DNA of 64,000 nucleotides from Nautilus pompilius (lineage: Eukaryota > Mollusca > Cephalopoda > Nautilida > Nautilidae), in NCBI GenBank assembly GCA_018389105.1, contig JACATO010001085.1, positions 62,001 through 126,000 of the forward strand, written 5' to 3'. A program made the translations under genes and the position numbers. Below, piece by piece: positions 49,501 to 59,456 of the stretch (position 1 is the stretch's first letter; every line of letters starts with the position of its first letter). The notes below the pieces were generated by a model. That model saw only the letters and a program-made list of their open reading frames with translations, did not search any database and was not told the DNA's origin.

Positions 49501-52500
49501 AAATTTTAACATATTTAAAAAAATAAAATTTGCAAGCTTAAATGCTTGTTTTCTTCATAAGTAAAAGTGTCTCCCCCACTAACTATGCAAAAAAAAAAAA
49601 AATGTTACAAACCAAGGCGCAAACATGTTTCAAAGTGTTCTTAGTAAATAGCTTCTGCCTGCAATGCCTTGCCAAACCAAGTAGTGGAATTTTTAGAAAA
49701 GCGGTTTGAAATAAATTTGAATAATTTCTGCTCACATTCTGTATAAATTCTTTCCTTACTTATTGCAGCAAGTTCCAGTAATAATAGCTGGGAACCAAGA
49801 ACAGAAGAAGAAGTATCTGGGAAGGATGACTGAGCAACCCCTGATGTGTGTAAGTGTACACACGTAAATGAAAATTGTTGTGATGTGATCTATTTTCCAA
49901 ATTTTGCTGCCATATTTAAATAGCTTATGTTTTTAAATATTAGTGTTCTAGTGATGCCATTATTGTTATGTTAGATTTTGTTGTTGTTAACTGTTTTGCT
50001 GCTGCAGGCACCACGTGTTGTGGCTAGGATAACCTCGTTGAAAACTGGGGTAGGCCCGCATTGTTGTCTGCTGAACTTGTAAAATGGCTACTTTGATTCA
50101 TTAATAGCGTTTTGTTTTCTTTTATTACATAACTTGCCCCATATCAAAACTTGATAAAAGATTTTTTTGATTGGTTTACTGCTAAAATAAGGTCATGGAG
50201 AAAAACTTAGCAGCGAAAGAGTTCAAGGGTTAGTAACTTCAATACATGATCTAATATGTATTTTCAAGTGTTTGTTTACTCTCTCATGGCCGAACCATAG
50301 CACTTAGAACAGAGGCCCCAAATTTTGGGTGTAGGTCTTTCAGAATCTTGGCAGGGTTTTAAGCTACTGCACGTTGGCTTGATCTGCCCTTTTTGGCAAG
50401 GAGCAATTTTATCTTTGCTGCTTCCATGACCTTCACTCCGTTTCTTTGGTGTCATGTCAATAAATATCTGTGTCAAAGTGGACCAATGGCATTTCTTCCT
50501 CATGGGTTGATGCAAATTGTGGCGGTTACAACACTGGACAATGAATGAGAATGAATGAATTAACGAAAGCTACTGTACACTGGCCCAAAGCTATTTTTTT
50601 CCTGTGCATTGCCAGGTATATGTTTGTTTGTTACTCTTTCAGTCTAACCGTAGTACCTAGAGGTCTCAAATTTTGTGTGTAGGTGCTTCCAAAATGTCTT
50701 ATCTGGGTTGCTCTACAAGTAAAGCTTAAGTAATGAAAGAAAATGTCAACAAGAAACAAGAGGCAGAAAATTGCCACAATGAGCATTGAATCAGAATGGC
50801 TGCAGTGAGGAAACAACAAAGTTCAGAACAAAGAGGAACAACAGAAAAGAACTGCTGAAGGAAGAGAGGGGAAAAGTTTAGAATGATAAGACCTTTGTCA
50901 AACTAGACAATGGACCAGAATGGCTGCAGTGAGGGGTAGGGAAACATTTGAAAAGAGAGAAGCACCAAGAGACAATCCTAGACATAACTACTACAAGAAT
51001 TTGTAATCTTGCCAGAGAAACGTTATTCACATTTGCACTTTTATTTCACTTTCAAAATCAAAAGTGAATTCATTAGATGGACCTTGTGTTATTTGGATTA
51101 CCAGCAAGTTGAATTGACAACCACTATTTCTGAGGAGTTTACCAAGCAGATATTTAGTCATGGTACAAGTGATCTAGATTCTAGGTATCTTGGGCCAAAT
51201 TTCTGAGAATTATGCTTTGCATTTAGATTATCTTATTTCTTAATCATTTAATCTATGTTCAGTGCAATTTAATGTGTCCAAATTGTACCTGTTACAGTAA
51301 CTTTTCTTTTCCCTTTAATTTTGTTATTTTAGATAATTGTTTATGATTCAATAACATGTATTAATCATAAATTGTTGCCTAAAATACACAAGTGAATTAA
51401 CAAACTGACATGCTTACATCAACATGTAGTACACACGTATTGTATATCTGGAGCTAAAGTCGTAATAAATGTGTATTTTAATAAAAAATTTATGATTAAT
51501 AAATATTTATTTTAATTTATCTTGACATTTGGATAATTTATTTTAGTTCAGTTATTGCTGAGGTCAGTATGTTCTTTTCTGATTGTAGATAACAGAAATA
51601 AAACTGCAGATGGCCAAATAAGATATATATATAGCAAAACAAGTTTAACTTTCCATCCCAAACATTCAAACTAAGGGAAAATAGTTTTTGTAATTGTATA
51701 ATATAAGCTCCTATTTTGTAAAGGAACTGATCATTATTAAAAGAATATAACTTTGGAAGCTGCTTTGTCTCTTAGTGAAATCTCTGCTTATTCCATCTGA
51801 ACAAGCTTCATCGACAGTTGATTTTTTTATAGTTAACTAAGTACAACAAATCATTGTTTGAAGAACTTTGTATTTCAAAATGTGTCTGTCTGAAATAGCT
51901 TGGGGGGGGCTTAAAGCAAAATTATCATAACGATTTTTTTGTAACAATTGTTTTAAAAATAAGTGAATACTTCAGGTCAGAAAAATAATTTCAGAGATAC
52001 CAAGCAATGTTAAAATTGTTGTCTTTTGTTTTTTGTTTTTTTAATGAATAATCCAATATTGTTTAGGATGGCTGAGAAAGTTGTACAACTTTGATTTCTT
52101 CTTTGAACATTACACCTTTAAACCTTGCTTATATTATATTTATTTATAGGCTTACTGTGTCACAGAGCCTGGGGCAGGCTCTGATGTTGCTGGAATTCAA
52201 ACAAAAGCTGTGAAGAAAGGAAAAGAGTATGTACTGAATGGACAGAAAATGTGGATTACAAATGGAGGTGTGGCAAACTGGTATTTTGTGTTGGCTCGAA
52301 CCAATCCAGACCCCAAAGCTCCAACAGGAAAAGCTTTCACGGGTTTCATCGTGGAAGCAGATAGTCCTGGCTTGACAAAAGGCAAGAAGGTAAAATCTCT
52401 CTCTAAAATGTGGCAAATTTTGGTGGTGGTGGTTTTTTTATTTTTTTTTTATTAGCACTTCAGGTGCATTATAAGTTACAGGCGTTGGACCATGAAGAAC

Positions 52501-55500
52501 ATCAGTCACACAGAGAAGTTTTTGTTTGTTTCTCTCTGTTTTGAAATCTGGTTGTAATTTGGTGGTACTCTTTTTTGTTTTACACAGGCATTGTAACGTT
52601 ATTCTCAAATGGTGAAGCCGTGAAGAATTAACAAAAATGGTACATACTGGTCCAGGAAAGATTCCTGTTATTTTTCGGCTGTTTAAGTGTTTTTTGTTTT
52701 GTTGTTTTTTTGGTTGAATTTGTTCTGCGCATCTTGAGATGGCTTGCACAGGTTAGCAATGACCATTTGTTGATGGCAGTTCTTCATTCAGTGATTTGTC
52801 ATCAGACATGCAGTCTACTTTACGCTTTTCTCATTGGTTCTGCATCTTAGATGTAAAACAGCTTTTGGTTGCAGTTTCTGAGGAAGCCTGGGTAATGTAC
52901 CCCAACTTGCAGAGAGCTCCAGCTAATGCAGTATATTGATCATTTCCTCCTCTTCCTCTAACTCTTGAGAAGAATCATCATTCAGCTTAGTTCATTGATT
53001 AGCAGGCTTCCCTTTGACAAATGGGAGCAATTTATGACTTCCAGTCTTATTTGCTATTACAAATATTGTAAAACATGACTTCATTTTCTTGTAGCCCTTC
53101 ACCTGTTTGTCCTGTTTCTCTGCAAGAGTTTTGTCTCAACAGTGTTGTGTATGTGTTTTTTGAAAATACGTCCATCAGCAATTATTTTTCTTAATTTGGG
53201 TATACAGCATCTGCATCTACTGGTCGCTGTTCTCCCACAGTTGTTAGTTGCTTCATGCCACTCTGTTTCTACCACTAACAAAACCATCCATTACTTGCCT
53301 TAAATGTACGGCCCACTCCTTTCTCTTCTGCCAACTTTACTGCTAGGGATTTTGCTTTTCGTTACACCAGATACTTAAACACCTTGAGCACACTGCTATT
53401 AAACCAGACATATATTGCACCATCAATCACTGATTCTGATGTCAAACTAGCTGCTGCTTATTCATTCCCTCATCACAGCACACTGTCTACAAATCCATGT
53501 AATTTCATCTCCATTTTCATCTGGTCTTGCAAAGTTCCAAGCTGTTGTACAGCTTCTAGCTTTTTTTGGACATATGCAGTGCCATTTTTTTTTTTTTTTT
53601 TTCATTACATTAGCAAATATCTAACCTTGTAGCAGTCTTATGAAATTGTGACACTCAACAATCATGTGAACACTTGCATACAAAATTGGAAGGCATACTG
53701 AAAGGCATGATATATCCAGAGTGCATTATAGCTGAGGGTGCTATAGAAATGAAGTACTGTACTGTATTAACTGCAACTTTTTTATTTTTTACTATAGGAG
53801 TGGAACATGGGTCAAAGAGCATCAGATACCAGGGCAGTCACATTTGAAGATGTTGTTGTGCCAGAAGAGGTAGATTATGATTAGCTCATTGCAGGCATTA
53901 TAAAACTCTCATCATTGTATTTTGACATTTCTACTGAACTGTGGTACTTGTTACATAGCAGTTAAGAACATAAGTACATTGTTATAGTTGATGATAAAAA
54001 CTTAATAATTCATATTTATTTACAGTGGCAGACAAAAGTTTAAGAATGATAGCAGAACAAACATAAATTGACATGTAAAAATAAACGTTTCAGCATGGGC
54101 ATTATTAAATATTTTGCCTACACTTGTTTTTCTTACATCATGACAGAATTTCATAGTGATAAGAGTTTAAGAATGCCAATGTCAACTGCTTATATTTGTA
54201 GTTTTTTTGGACAACTAATACAGTATAGTAAACTAATGCATAGCATTTCTTCTTTTTTTTAGCCTTCTACAATGGGTTAAAAAGTAAAATGCAATCTAAG
54301 TCCAACAAAACATGCTCATATCAGTAAGTTCTGCATGGTCATACTCTGATGTTATGAGATTGCTAAACAGGTCAAATGCAGTAAAACAGTTTGTCTAACT
54401 TGGAAGCTGGAATGCCATAGAAGTGCAAGCCCCCCAAAAACTGATGTTTGGACTGATTAGAAAATAAAGTGTCTTTCTGAAATAGAATCACAGTTCCTTA
54501 GGTTTGAATCAGATGGTTGGACTTATGTGCTCCTAAGATTCGGTGAAGCATTCGTACCAAATTGATGACCAAAGGTCTATTATGGTATGGGGCTGTTTCT
54601 CCTTCCAAAAAATGCTCTATTCATTGTATCCAGGGAATAGTAGCTCATTTTGCTTACCTGGGCCAATATATGAGAACCATATTCTGAGGACTGCCTCCCC
54701 CTCAAATGGATTTTCCAGCATAACATTCCAAAACATTTGGGTGCCATATTTAAGCAGTATCTTACTGATGGAAAATTCCAGTTCCAAAGTGGCAGAGAAT
54801 CTATAAACAAATATAAGCAAAGCTATTAAAATGAAAAAGTCCAGAAATTGGAATCAGTAGTTCCAAATTATTCAATCAACTTTGGTCAATATTTGCATAG
54901 TCTGGTATGTTCATTTTAATGCTTATGCATGGAGTCCACGTCAGGCCGTAATTGAAGTGTATGGCTATACAACCAAACACCAACACTTTACTGACCTGTT
55001 TGTCTCATGAAATCCAAAAAATGTTGAATGTTTGATTTGTTGTTAAACTTTTGTTGACATGAAATTCTCTCATGATGTAAGAAAGGCAAATGTGCAGAAT
55101 AATTACTACCAACCATGCTCGGGTATATGCCAGTCAAAAGAAGAAAAACTTGCTTCAGGGGATGATGCCCGTGCTGGAATATTTACCCTGACGTTGTGTT
55201 GTGTCAGTTCATGTTTGTTCTGTTGTCATTCTTAAACTTCTGCCTGCTAACTACAATAGGACTCTATACAGATGCATCGGTGTGTTGGCAACCCTGGTTT
55301 TGTATGTAGTATACACAACTTTATTTAAGTTAAAGACTAGTGCAAACTGATAAGACTTTTCACAATGGTTGACAGGAGAGACACTTTATTATTATGTATT
55401 TTTTTGTTCATGCAGAATGTTTTAGGTGAAGAAGGAATTGGATTCAAAATAGCAATGGGTGCTTTTGACAAGACTAGACCACCGGTAAGCTAAAAAAGGA

Positions 55501-58500
55501 AAACAAACAACTTTCTATTGCTTTTCAATTAAATTGTCAAGTTATTTGGTATTTTTAACTCTTTCAGTCTTATCTAGTCTATAATATTTTTCTCCTTCCT
55601 TACTCTACAACATAATTTAATGCTGTTTGAATTCACACAACATTTAGGTTTCCTGAAAAATTTCTTCCACTTAGATCCTCTGTTCTAAATATTTTTCTTT
55701 TATAATTTTGGAGATTAACACTTTGACTTCTTGTTTTACCTGGAAAGCAGAGTAGAAGAAATCTAATTACCTGTTTGCTTCATCCAGTTTAATTGTTTTT
55801 AGGTTGCAGCAGGTGCTATTGGACTTGCTCAGCGAGCATTTGATGAGGCTACTAAATATTCGCTAGATCGCAAGACTATGGGTGTGCCAATTGCCAAGGT
55901 ATTTGGTATTTTCTATTTTGTGTTATAAATCATACTTTGATTTTTTACTTTAATAAATAAACACTAATAATTGTTCATTCTAGCACTTTTTATTTTTTTA
56001 CAGTGTCATAAAATGAATTTCTCTACTTTACAGCATCAAGCTATTTCTTTTATGCTTGCTGACATGGCCATAGGAATCGAGTCAGCACGTCTTGTGACTC
56101 AAAGAGCAGCACATGAAATTGACCAGGGAAATCGAAATACCTACTTTGCCTCATTGCAAAATGTTTGGCAGGTGATGTTGCCAACAAATGTTGCAGCAGA
56201 TGCCGTGCAAGTAAGTGGGAATGTATCTTTGTTTAATTTTTTTTTTGATTCACTGAACAGAAATCAAAACACTGATAAAAGGGACCATTGATAATTTTTA
56301 ATAACCAGTGAAAGATGTCTAACTATAACAACCTCTTTATTATTTCAAGAACTTTATGGATGTGGAATGGTTTATCAGTACTAGAGACTGAAAATTTTCA
56401 AATTGGCAACTTTTATCATCATCACTCAATAAATATATTTTTTTGATGGCTGGAGCAGTTGAAACTGTCTGAAAGCTGTAAATTGAAGACTGTTTTTTTT
56501 TAGATTGTATTATATGCTTATGGGCAAGTTGAATTTAACTCCATACACCAAAATTTTAAATAATACTGTATTGCTAAATTTATTGTTTTTCATTATTTAA
56601 AAAGGCTACATTTATATATATTATATATTTGAATGATTTTCCATCCACCACCACTCTTTACTTATCTAAACAAAAGATAATCACATCTAGAGAATTATCT
56701 TATTGCCACAAATGGCTGACAAAGCTAATGATACTCGCTGGTCTATTGCTGCATTCTTGTAGCACGTAACAATGTCAGGGTCACACTGTATATACACACT
56801 TTCACTATACACTGTATAGATTTTAAAATCATAGAATACATCCACATTTTTGACTTGATTGATCTCTAGCTGTTTAAAAAAACACAAATCCTTCGAAAAG
56901 TATATCTAGTGGTGCATGGAATAACAGATGTGCTGCATGGGTTTTCATTTGTCACCCAACAGTTTGAAGCTGGCTGACATGATCCTTTTCAAAGAACGAC
57001 CAGCAGTTACAGTCCAAGGCTTTGTTAGTGTTTCTATGCAATTCCACTTTGTTCCCATATTACAGCTGAATTATGCATGTAGGTAGATATGACTTTTTAT
57101 TCACTAGACATGAAAAATTCTGTTTTTACATGCTTAATAACGGAACATTTGAAAAAAAGAAAAGGGTGTTAGTCTGTCTCTGTCTTAGTCTGCAGATATA
57201 CAAGCTCTATTTTAGCAATAATACACTGTTTATATATTTGAAACAAGATGATATCACTGAATTGGATAAGAAGGAAACTCTCGAGGTGGTTATAATTCAT
57301 TAATTTTTACTGCGCATGTGGACTGACGCAGGAATTTAGAGTACACACCTTGAATGCAGAGAAATCCTAAGTATATCAAGTGAAATATGTTTATAAAAAT
57401 ATTGTATAAGGAACCCATAATTTTGAAATTACTTTGGACATTTCCTAAATTCATCTTCTGTTTGTTTGCATTTTTTAAAATGTCTATTATTATGGCTGAA
57501 CCTTTTTTTTTTCTCCCCCCCTCCATCCTCCAACAAGGTTTTTGGTGGGAATGGATTTAATAGTGAATATCCTGTGGAAAAATTAATGAGAGATGCCAAA
57601 ATCTTTCAGGTAACTATTTATTTTTGTTTATTTTTTGACAAAGTTAGCATAGTTTGCATCATTTATGTAAAGCAAAGAATAAGGCTTGAGGAAAAATCTT
57701 TCAAAACTTACTGACAAAGATGTCACTGAAGTTACTTACTGTTTTATCTGTGTCTTTGTAACTTGGGGATTTTTGTGTTTTAAGGACAAATTAGAGTTAG
57801 ATAAGAAATAGGGTTAACATCAGGTCTGAAATCCAGCTAGCAAAATGCTTTTCAGTATACTTCTGTGTAGTTACAAAGTTGTTTCCCCTTAGATAAACTT
57901 ATATATAATCTCTCACGTGTGTGTGATTTTAAATGAAATTAATGTATGCACAGCTACAAAGTATTTTGACTGCTATAACTAAATTTGTGTGAACTAATCA
58001 AAATCTAAGTGTTTTAGTAATAATTCCCTAGTGCTGTTTGCAGGAATAAACTACTGATATATATTAAATAATGCTTCTAATTTTCAGCAATAAATATTGC
58101 TAAACTTTGCACTCTTAAAACACATTTTGTTGTTTTCTTTTTCCTAACTGTCAGGAAATGAAAAACCTTGCTTCAGAATAAAACATTACTGATCTCAGTT
58201 GATATGCTTTGTGTTTGCGTGTACTTGATTTCAAGCAGATCCAGAGTAGTCAACAGATATGTGGTTATATTTGTTAATAATTTTGACTTTTTCATGTAGT
58301 TTGATGCATTAAGCAGGAAAGGATAGCTCACTTGTGAAATCACCTTTGCTTGATTTATGCTGCCTATTTTTTTTCAGTATGGCCAGTTATACTTTTGAGA
58401 AAGGGACCAGCATTCAGTGAAGTGAATAATCTGGGTTTAAAATATTTAATTCTAGATCTTTTTCACTTAGAATAAGAATTTTCCAATCATGCTACTAGAA

Positions 58501-59009
58501 TCAAAGCTTTGAAAGTTCTGATGATTTGCTTGTTTTGCAAGCAGGTTAATTAATGTATCCATGAGGGCCAAATTACCCAAGATAACTTTCCAATGTTTAT
58601 TTATGAAAATATGAACCTTAGTAAAATGTTTAAAAATGTGTCTTAATGTTCTTAAAATTCATAGCAAAAATTCAGGAAAAACATGATTCATGGGAATTGA
58701 AATTGTAAACAATCTATTTTTCTTCTATGAAATGATAAATTAAATTAACTAAATTGTATTTATTGCCTTCTAGTAGGTTTTTAAAAATTTACTTGTTTTA
58801 AACCTCAATTAAATACTAGTTTAATTTTACTGGATCCTGATAAAAGCTGTGTGGCAGACTAAGTGTGACAAGAATGACTCAAGTTTCTAATTCTGAGACA
58901 TGAACAAATGGCTTTTCTGGCTTCCATTTAGATTTATGAGGGCACAGCACAAATTCAGCGGCTGATTATTTCAAGGGAAATACTGGCCAAGGCAGGCGAA
59001 CACCTTTGA
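37894..59009 (+). CDS. ACADM: ACADM: medium-chain acyl-CoA dehydrogenase, complete gene in 13 coding exons (423 aa)
   Basis: Mitochondrial matrix FAD enzyme that catalyses the first step of beta-oxidation of C4-C12 acyl-CoAs, forming trans-2-enoyl-CoA and passing electrons to ETF. The exons total 1272 bp. The N-terminus is Arg-rich without acidic residues (MASVVSR then [17 protein letters not shown]), a good mitochondrial presequence. Signatures: [13 protein letters not shown] in exon 7 and Q-VFGGNGF across exons 11-12. The catalytic base is Glu401 in [12 protein letters not shown] (exon 13). Cumulative boundaries at 118, 216, 286, 387, 468, 708, 849, 945 and 1194 coincide with human exon ends as I recall them. 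Human exons 7 and 8 are fused here; extra introns follow positions 780 and 1122. Exon 11 holds two compensating one-base frame changes (56155-56190). AATAAA signals lie at 59077 and 59186. The introns at 56211-57537 and 57610-58931 hold nothing I recognise. Confidence 0.95.
38044..38220 (+). CDS. ACADM: Possible alternative first coding exon of ACADM
   Basis: ATG 38044 opens 59 codons ending at a strong donor, GTAAGTAAGG, in phase 0, which also fits exon 2. The first part contains acidic residues and is a poorer presequence. An internal ATG at 38137 would give a shorter, more plausible leader ([11 protein letters not shown]). It lies wholly inside intron 1 of the main model. Confidence 0.35.
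38434..38530 (+). CDS. ACADM: ACADM exon 2
   Basis: 97 bp between TTACAG and GTGAGA. It encodes the rest of the presequence, rich in Arg, Ser and Leu and ending PVSRGISF, with a split Glu codon into exon 3. Confidence 0.9.
39171..39268 (+). CDS. ACADM: ACADM exon 3
   Basis: 98 bp. It encodes [20 protein letters not shown] and then [12 protein letters not shown], the first helices of the N-terminal acyl-CoA dehydrogenase domain. The donor is GTAATT. Confidence 0.95.
40859..41299 (+). other. Unassigned open frame in ACADM intron 3
   Basis: 146 codons, rich in Lys, Thr and Cys, with CRHPP and CSCSTHC clusters. I do not recognise it. It lies just before an hAT transposase fossil on the same strand and may be another piece of that element. 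It has no link to ACADM coding. Confidence 0.3.
41440..42560 (+). pseudogene. hAT-type transposase fossil (DUF4371-like) in ACADM intron 3
   Basis: Broken pieces across frames: [20 protein letters not shown] near 41518-41580, [20 protein letters not shown] near 41619-41678, and [20 protein letters not shown] near 41692-41750. The last matches the 'DET-DISN--QL' strand of hAT transposases. [13 protein letters not shown] follows near 41911. Many stops. I could not define the ends. Confidence 0.6.
43367..43600 (-). repeat. SINE-like repeat, minus strand, in ACADM intron 3
   Basis: On the minus strand GGTTTGATCCCC resembles a tRNA-type box B, preceded by a plausible tRNA-like half and followed by a GC-rich tail. 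The unit is more GC-rich than its flanks. It ends 200 bp before exon 4. Family unknown. Confidence 0.4.
43799..43868 (+). CDS. ACADM: ACADM exon 4
   Basis: 70 bp between TTTTCAG and GTATGT. It encodes [20 protein letters not shown] then VDC and one base of Gly. Intron 3 before it is the longest in the gene (4.5 kb) and holds an hAT fossil and a SINE-like unit. Confidence 0.92.
46189..46289 (+). CDS. ACADM: ACADM exon 5
   Basis: 101 bp. It encodes [20 protein letters not shown] and [13 protein letters not shown], forming part of the acyl-CoA binding pocket. The donor is GTAATG. Confidence 0.95.
46534..46562. repeat. Poly(T) tract of 29 bases
   Basis: On the minus strand this is a poly(A) run lying just 3' of the minus-strand retrotransposon, as expected for its tail. 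Confidence 0.85.
46534..49240 (-). mobile_element. 5'-truncated non-LTR retrotransposon (RT plus RNase H) in ACADM intron 5
   Basis: Minus strand, read from high to low coordinates. The reverse transcriptase shows [18 protein letters not shown] (about 48895-48950), [30 protein letters not shown] (about 48525-48565) and a FTDD active site in place of FADD (about 48455). RNase H follows, with YTDGSA (about 47580), [15 protein letters not shown] and [16 protein letters not shown] terminal C-x2-C-x8-H-x4-C knuckle, CRKCG...EHMVYDC, lies near 46890-46940. RNase H plus the CCHC end fit the I/Jockey-type group. Frames shift at least three times and the 5' part (ORF1, endonuclease) is missing. The element is GC-rich against AT-rich intron, and the step near 49240 marks its 5' boundary. 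Confidence 0.85.
49769..49849 (+). CDS. ACADM: ACADM exon 6
   Basis: 81 bp between TTGCAG and GTAAGT. It encodes [20 protein letters not shown] and TEQPLMC. Confidence 0.95.
50270..50960. repeat. Diverged direct repeats in ACADM intron 6
   Basis: A roughly 95-bp unit near 50270-50362 recurs near 50623-50720 (shared core CAAATTTTG-GTGTAGGT). A second short unit, AGAATGGCTGCAGTGAGG, recurs near 50793 and 50919. The origin is unknown; these are possibly decayed transposon pieces. Confidence 0.45.
52150..52389 (+). CDS. ACADM: ACADM exon 7 (equivalent to human exons 7+8)
   Basis: 240 bp, equal to the sum of human exons 7 and 8 (131 and 109 bp from memory). It encodes [15 protein letters not shown] (family signature 1), [11 protein letters not shown] and [13 protein letters not shown], the middle beta domain that holds FAD. 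Confidence 0.95.
52440..53660 (-). pseudogene. pogo/Tigger-type transposase fossil in ACADM intron 7
   Basis: The minus strand preserves [11 protein letters not shown] (about 53290-53320), matching the CENP-B type 'FKASNGWL' DNA-binding motif. [11 protein letters not shown] (about 53205-53240) and [13 protein letters not shown] (about 53115-53155) correspond to 'IYNADETGLF' with the catalytic Asp replaced by Val. Several stops interrupt it. No ends found. Confidence 0.65.
53798..53869 (+). CDS. ACADM: ACADM exon 8
   Basis: 72 bp between ACTATAG and GTAGAT. It encodes [20 protein letters not shown] and VPEE. With exon 9 it equals human exon 9. The intron between them holds a Tc1 fossil. Confidence 0.95.
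54023..55250 (+). mobile_element. Degenerate Tc1-like transposon in ACADM intron 8
   Basis: The left end (CAGTGGCAGACAAAAGTTTA onward) and right end (near 55215-55250) share AGTTTAAGAATGA in inverted orientation plus AGAACAAACA further in, next to TA. Inside, [15 protein letters not shown] (about 54487-54530) and SIMVWGCFS (about 54578-54605) are Tc1 transposase motifs in different frames. Dead copy. Confidence 0.75.
55416..55484 (+). CDS. ACADM: ACADM exon 9
   Basis: 69 bp between ATGCAG and GTAAGC. It encodes [20 protein letters not shown] and RPP, starting the C-terminal helical domain. Confidence 0.95.
55803..55898 (+). CDS. ACADM: ACADM exon 10
   Basis: 96 bp. It encodes [20 protein letters not shown] and [12 protein letters not shown]. 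The donor is GTATTT. Confidence 0.95.
56034..56210 (+). CDS. ACADM: ACADM exon 11, with a locally shifted frame
   Basis: 177 bp between TTACAG and GTAAGT. It begins [20 protein letters not shown]. The residue matching human Lys329 is Gly. Between about 56155 and 56190 the open frame reads [12 protein letters not shown], but another frame reads [10 protein letters not shown], matching the conserved AKAFAGDIAN of mammals. Two opposite one-base changes there look like errors. The frame is conserved again from VAADAVQ. Confidence 0.9.
57538..57609 (+). CDS. ACADM: ACADM exon 12
   Basis: 72 bp. It encodes [20 protein letters not shown] and KIFQ, containing family signature 2. The acceptor is CAACAAG, with a C/T-rich tract upstream. 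Confidence 0.95.
58932..59009 (+). CDS. ACADM: ACADM exon 13 (terminal)
   Basis: 78 bp with TGA at 59007. It encodes [20 protein letters not shown] and AGEHL. Glu401 is the catalytic base, at the same number as in the human precursor. Confidence 0.95.
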   Translation: MYEGTAQIQRLIISREILAKAGEHL

Positions 59010-59076
59010 AGATAACTAGCAGTGACAATCAGAAGGAGGGAAGAGCAGAGGGACGAACATTTCCAGAATATGAGAA

Positions 59077-59191
59077 AATAAAATTTATATATTTTGTTAC
59101 TTGTAGCATGCAGAATGCTGTATCCTGAAACAACTCAAATTACCAGGAGGATTTAAACTTAGTGTAAGTTTTTCATTCTAGACAAAATAAA
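59077..59191 (+). terminator. ACADM: ACADM polyadenylation signals
   Basis: AATAAA occurs at 59077-59082 and 59186-59191, 68 and 177 bp past the stop codon. Either could serve. Confidence 0.55.
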
Positions 59192-59456
59192 TACATTTTA
59201 ATTGTGCAGGAATATATTAAAGCTACTCTTATACAAATGAGACTGTGTAGTTTTGTAAATAGCAGTGTAGGTGTTGTACTATTCATTCATTTAGCATTTA
59301 ATTCTATGATAAATAATGATTTTATTGAGGTTTTTATTTTTTTAATTATTTGAAGTTCTCTCTGACTGATATTTAATGTTAGTCATGAAATATATTTGCT
59401 AAAGCCATAGTTTTTTTTACTTCATAATTTCTAATGGTTTATGATTATTATATATA

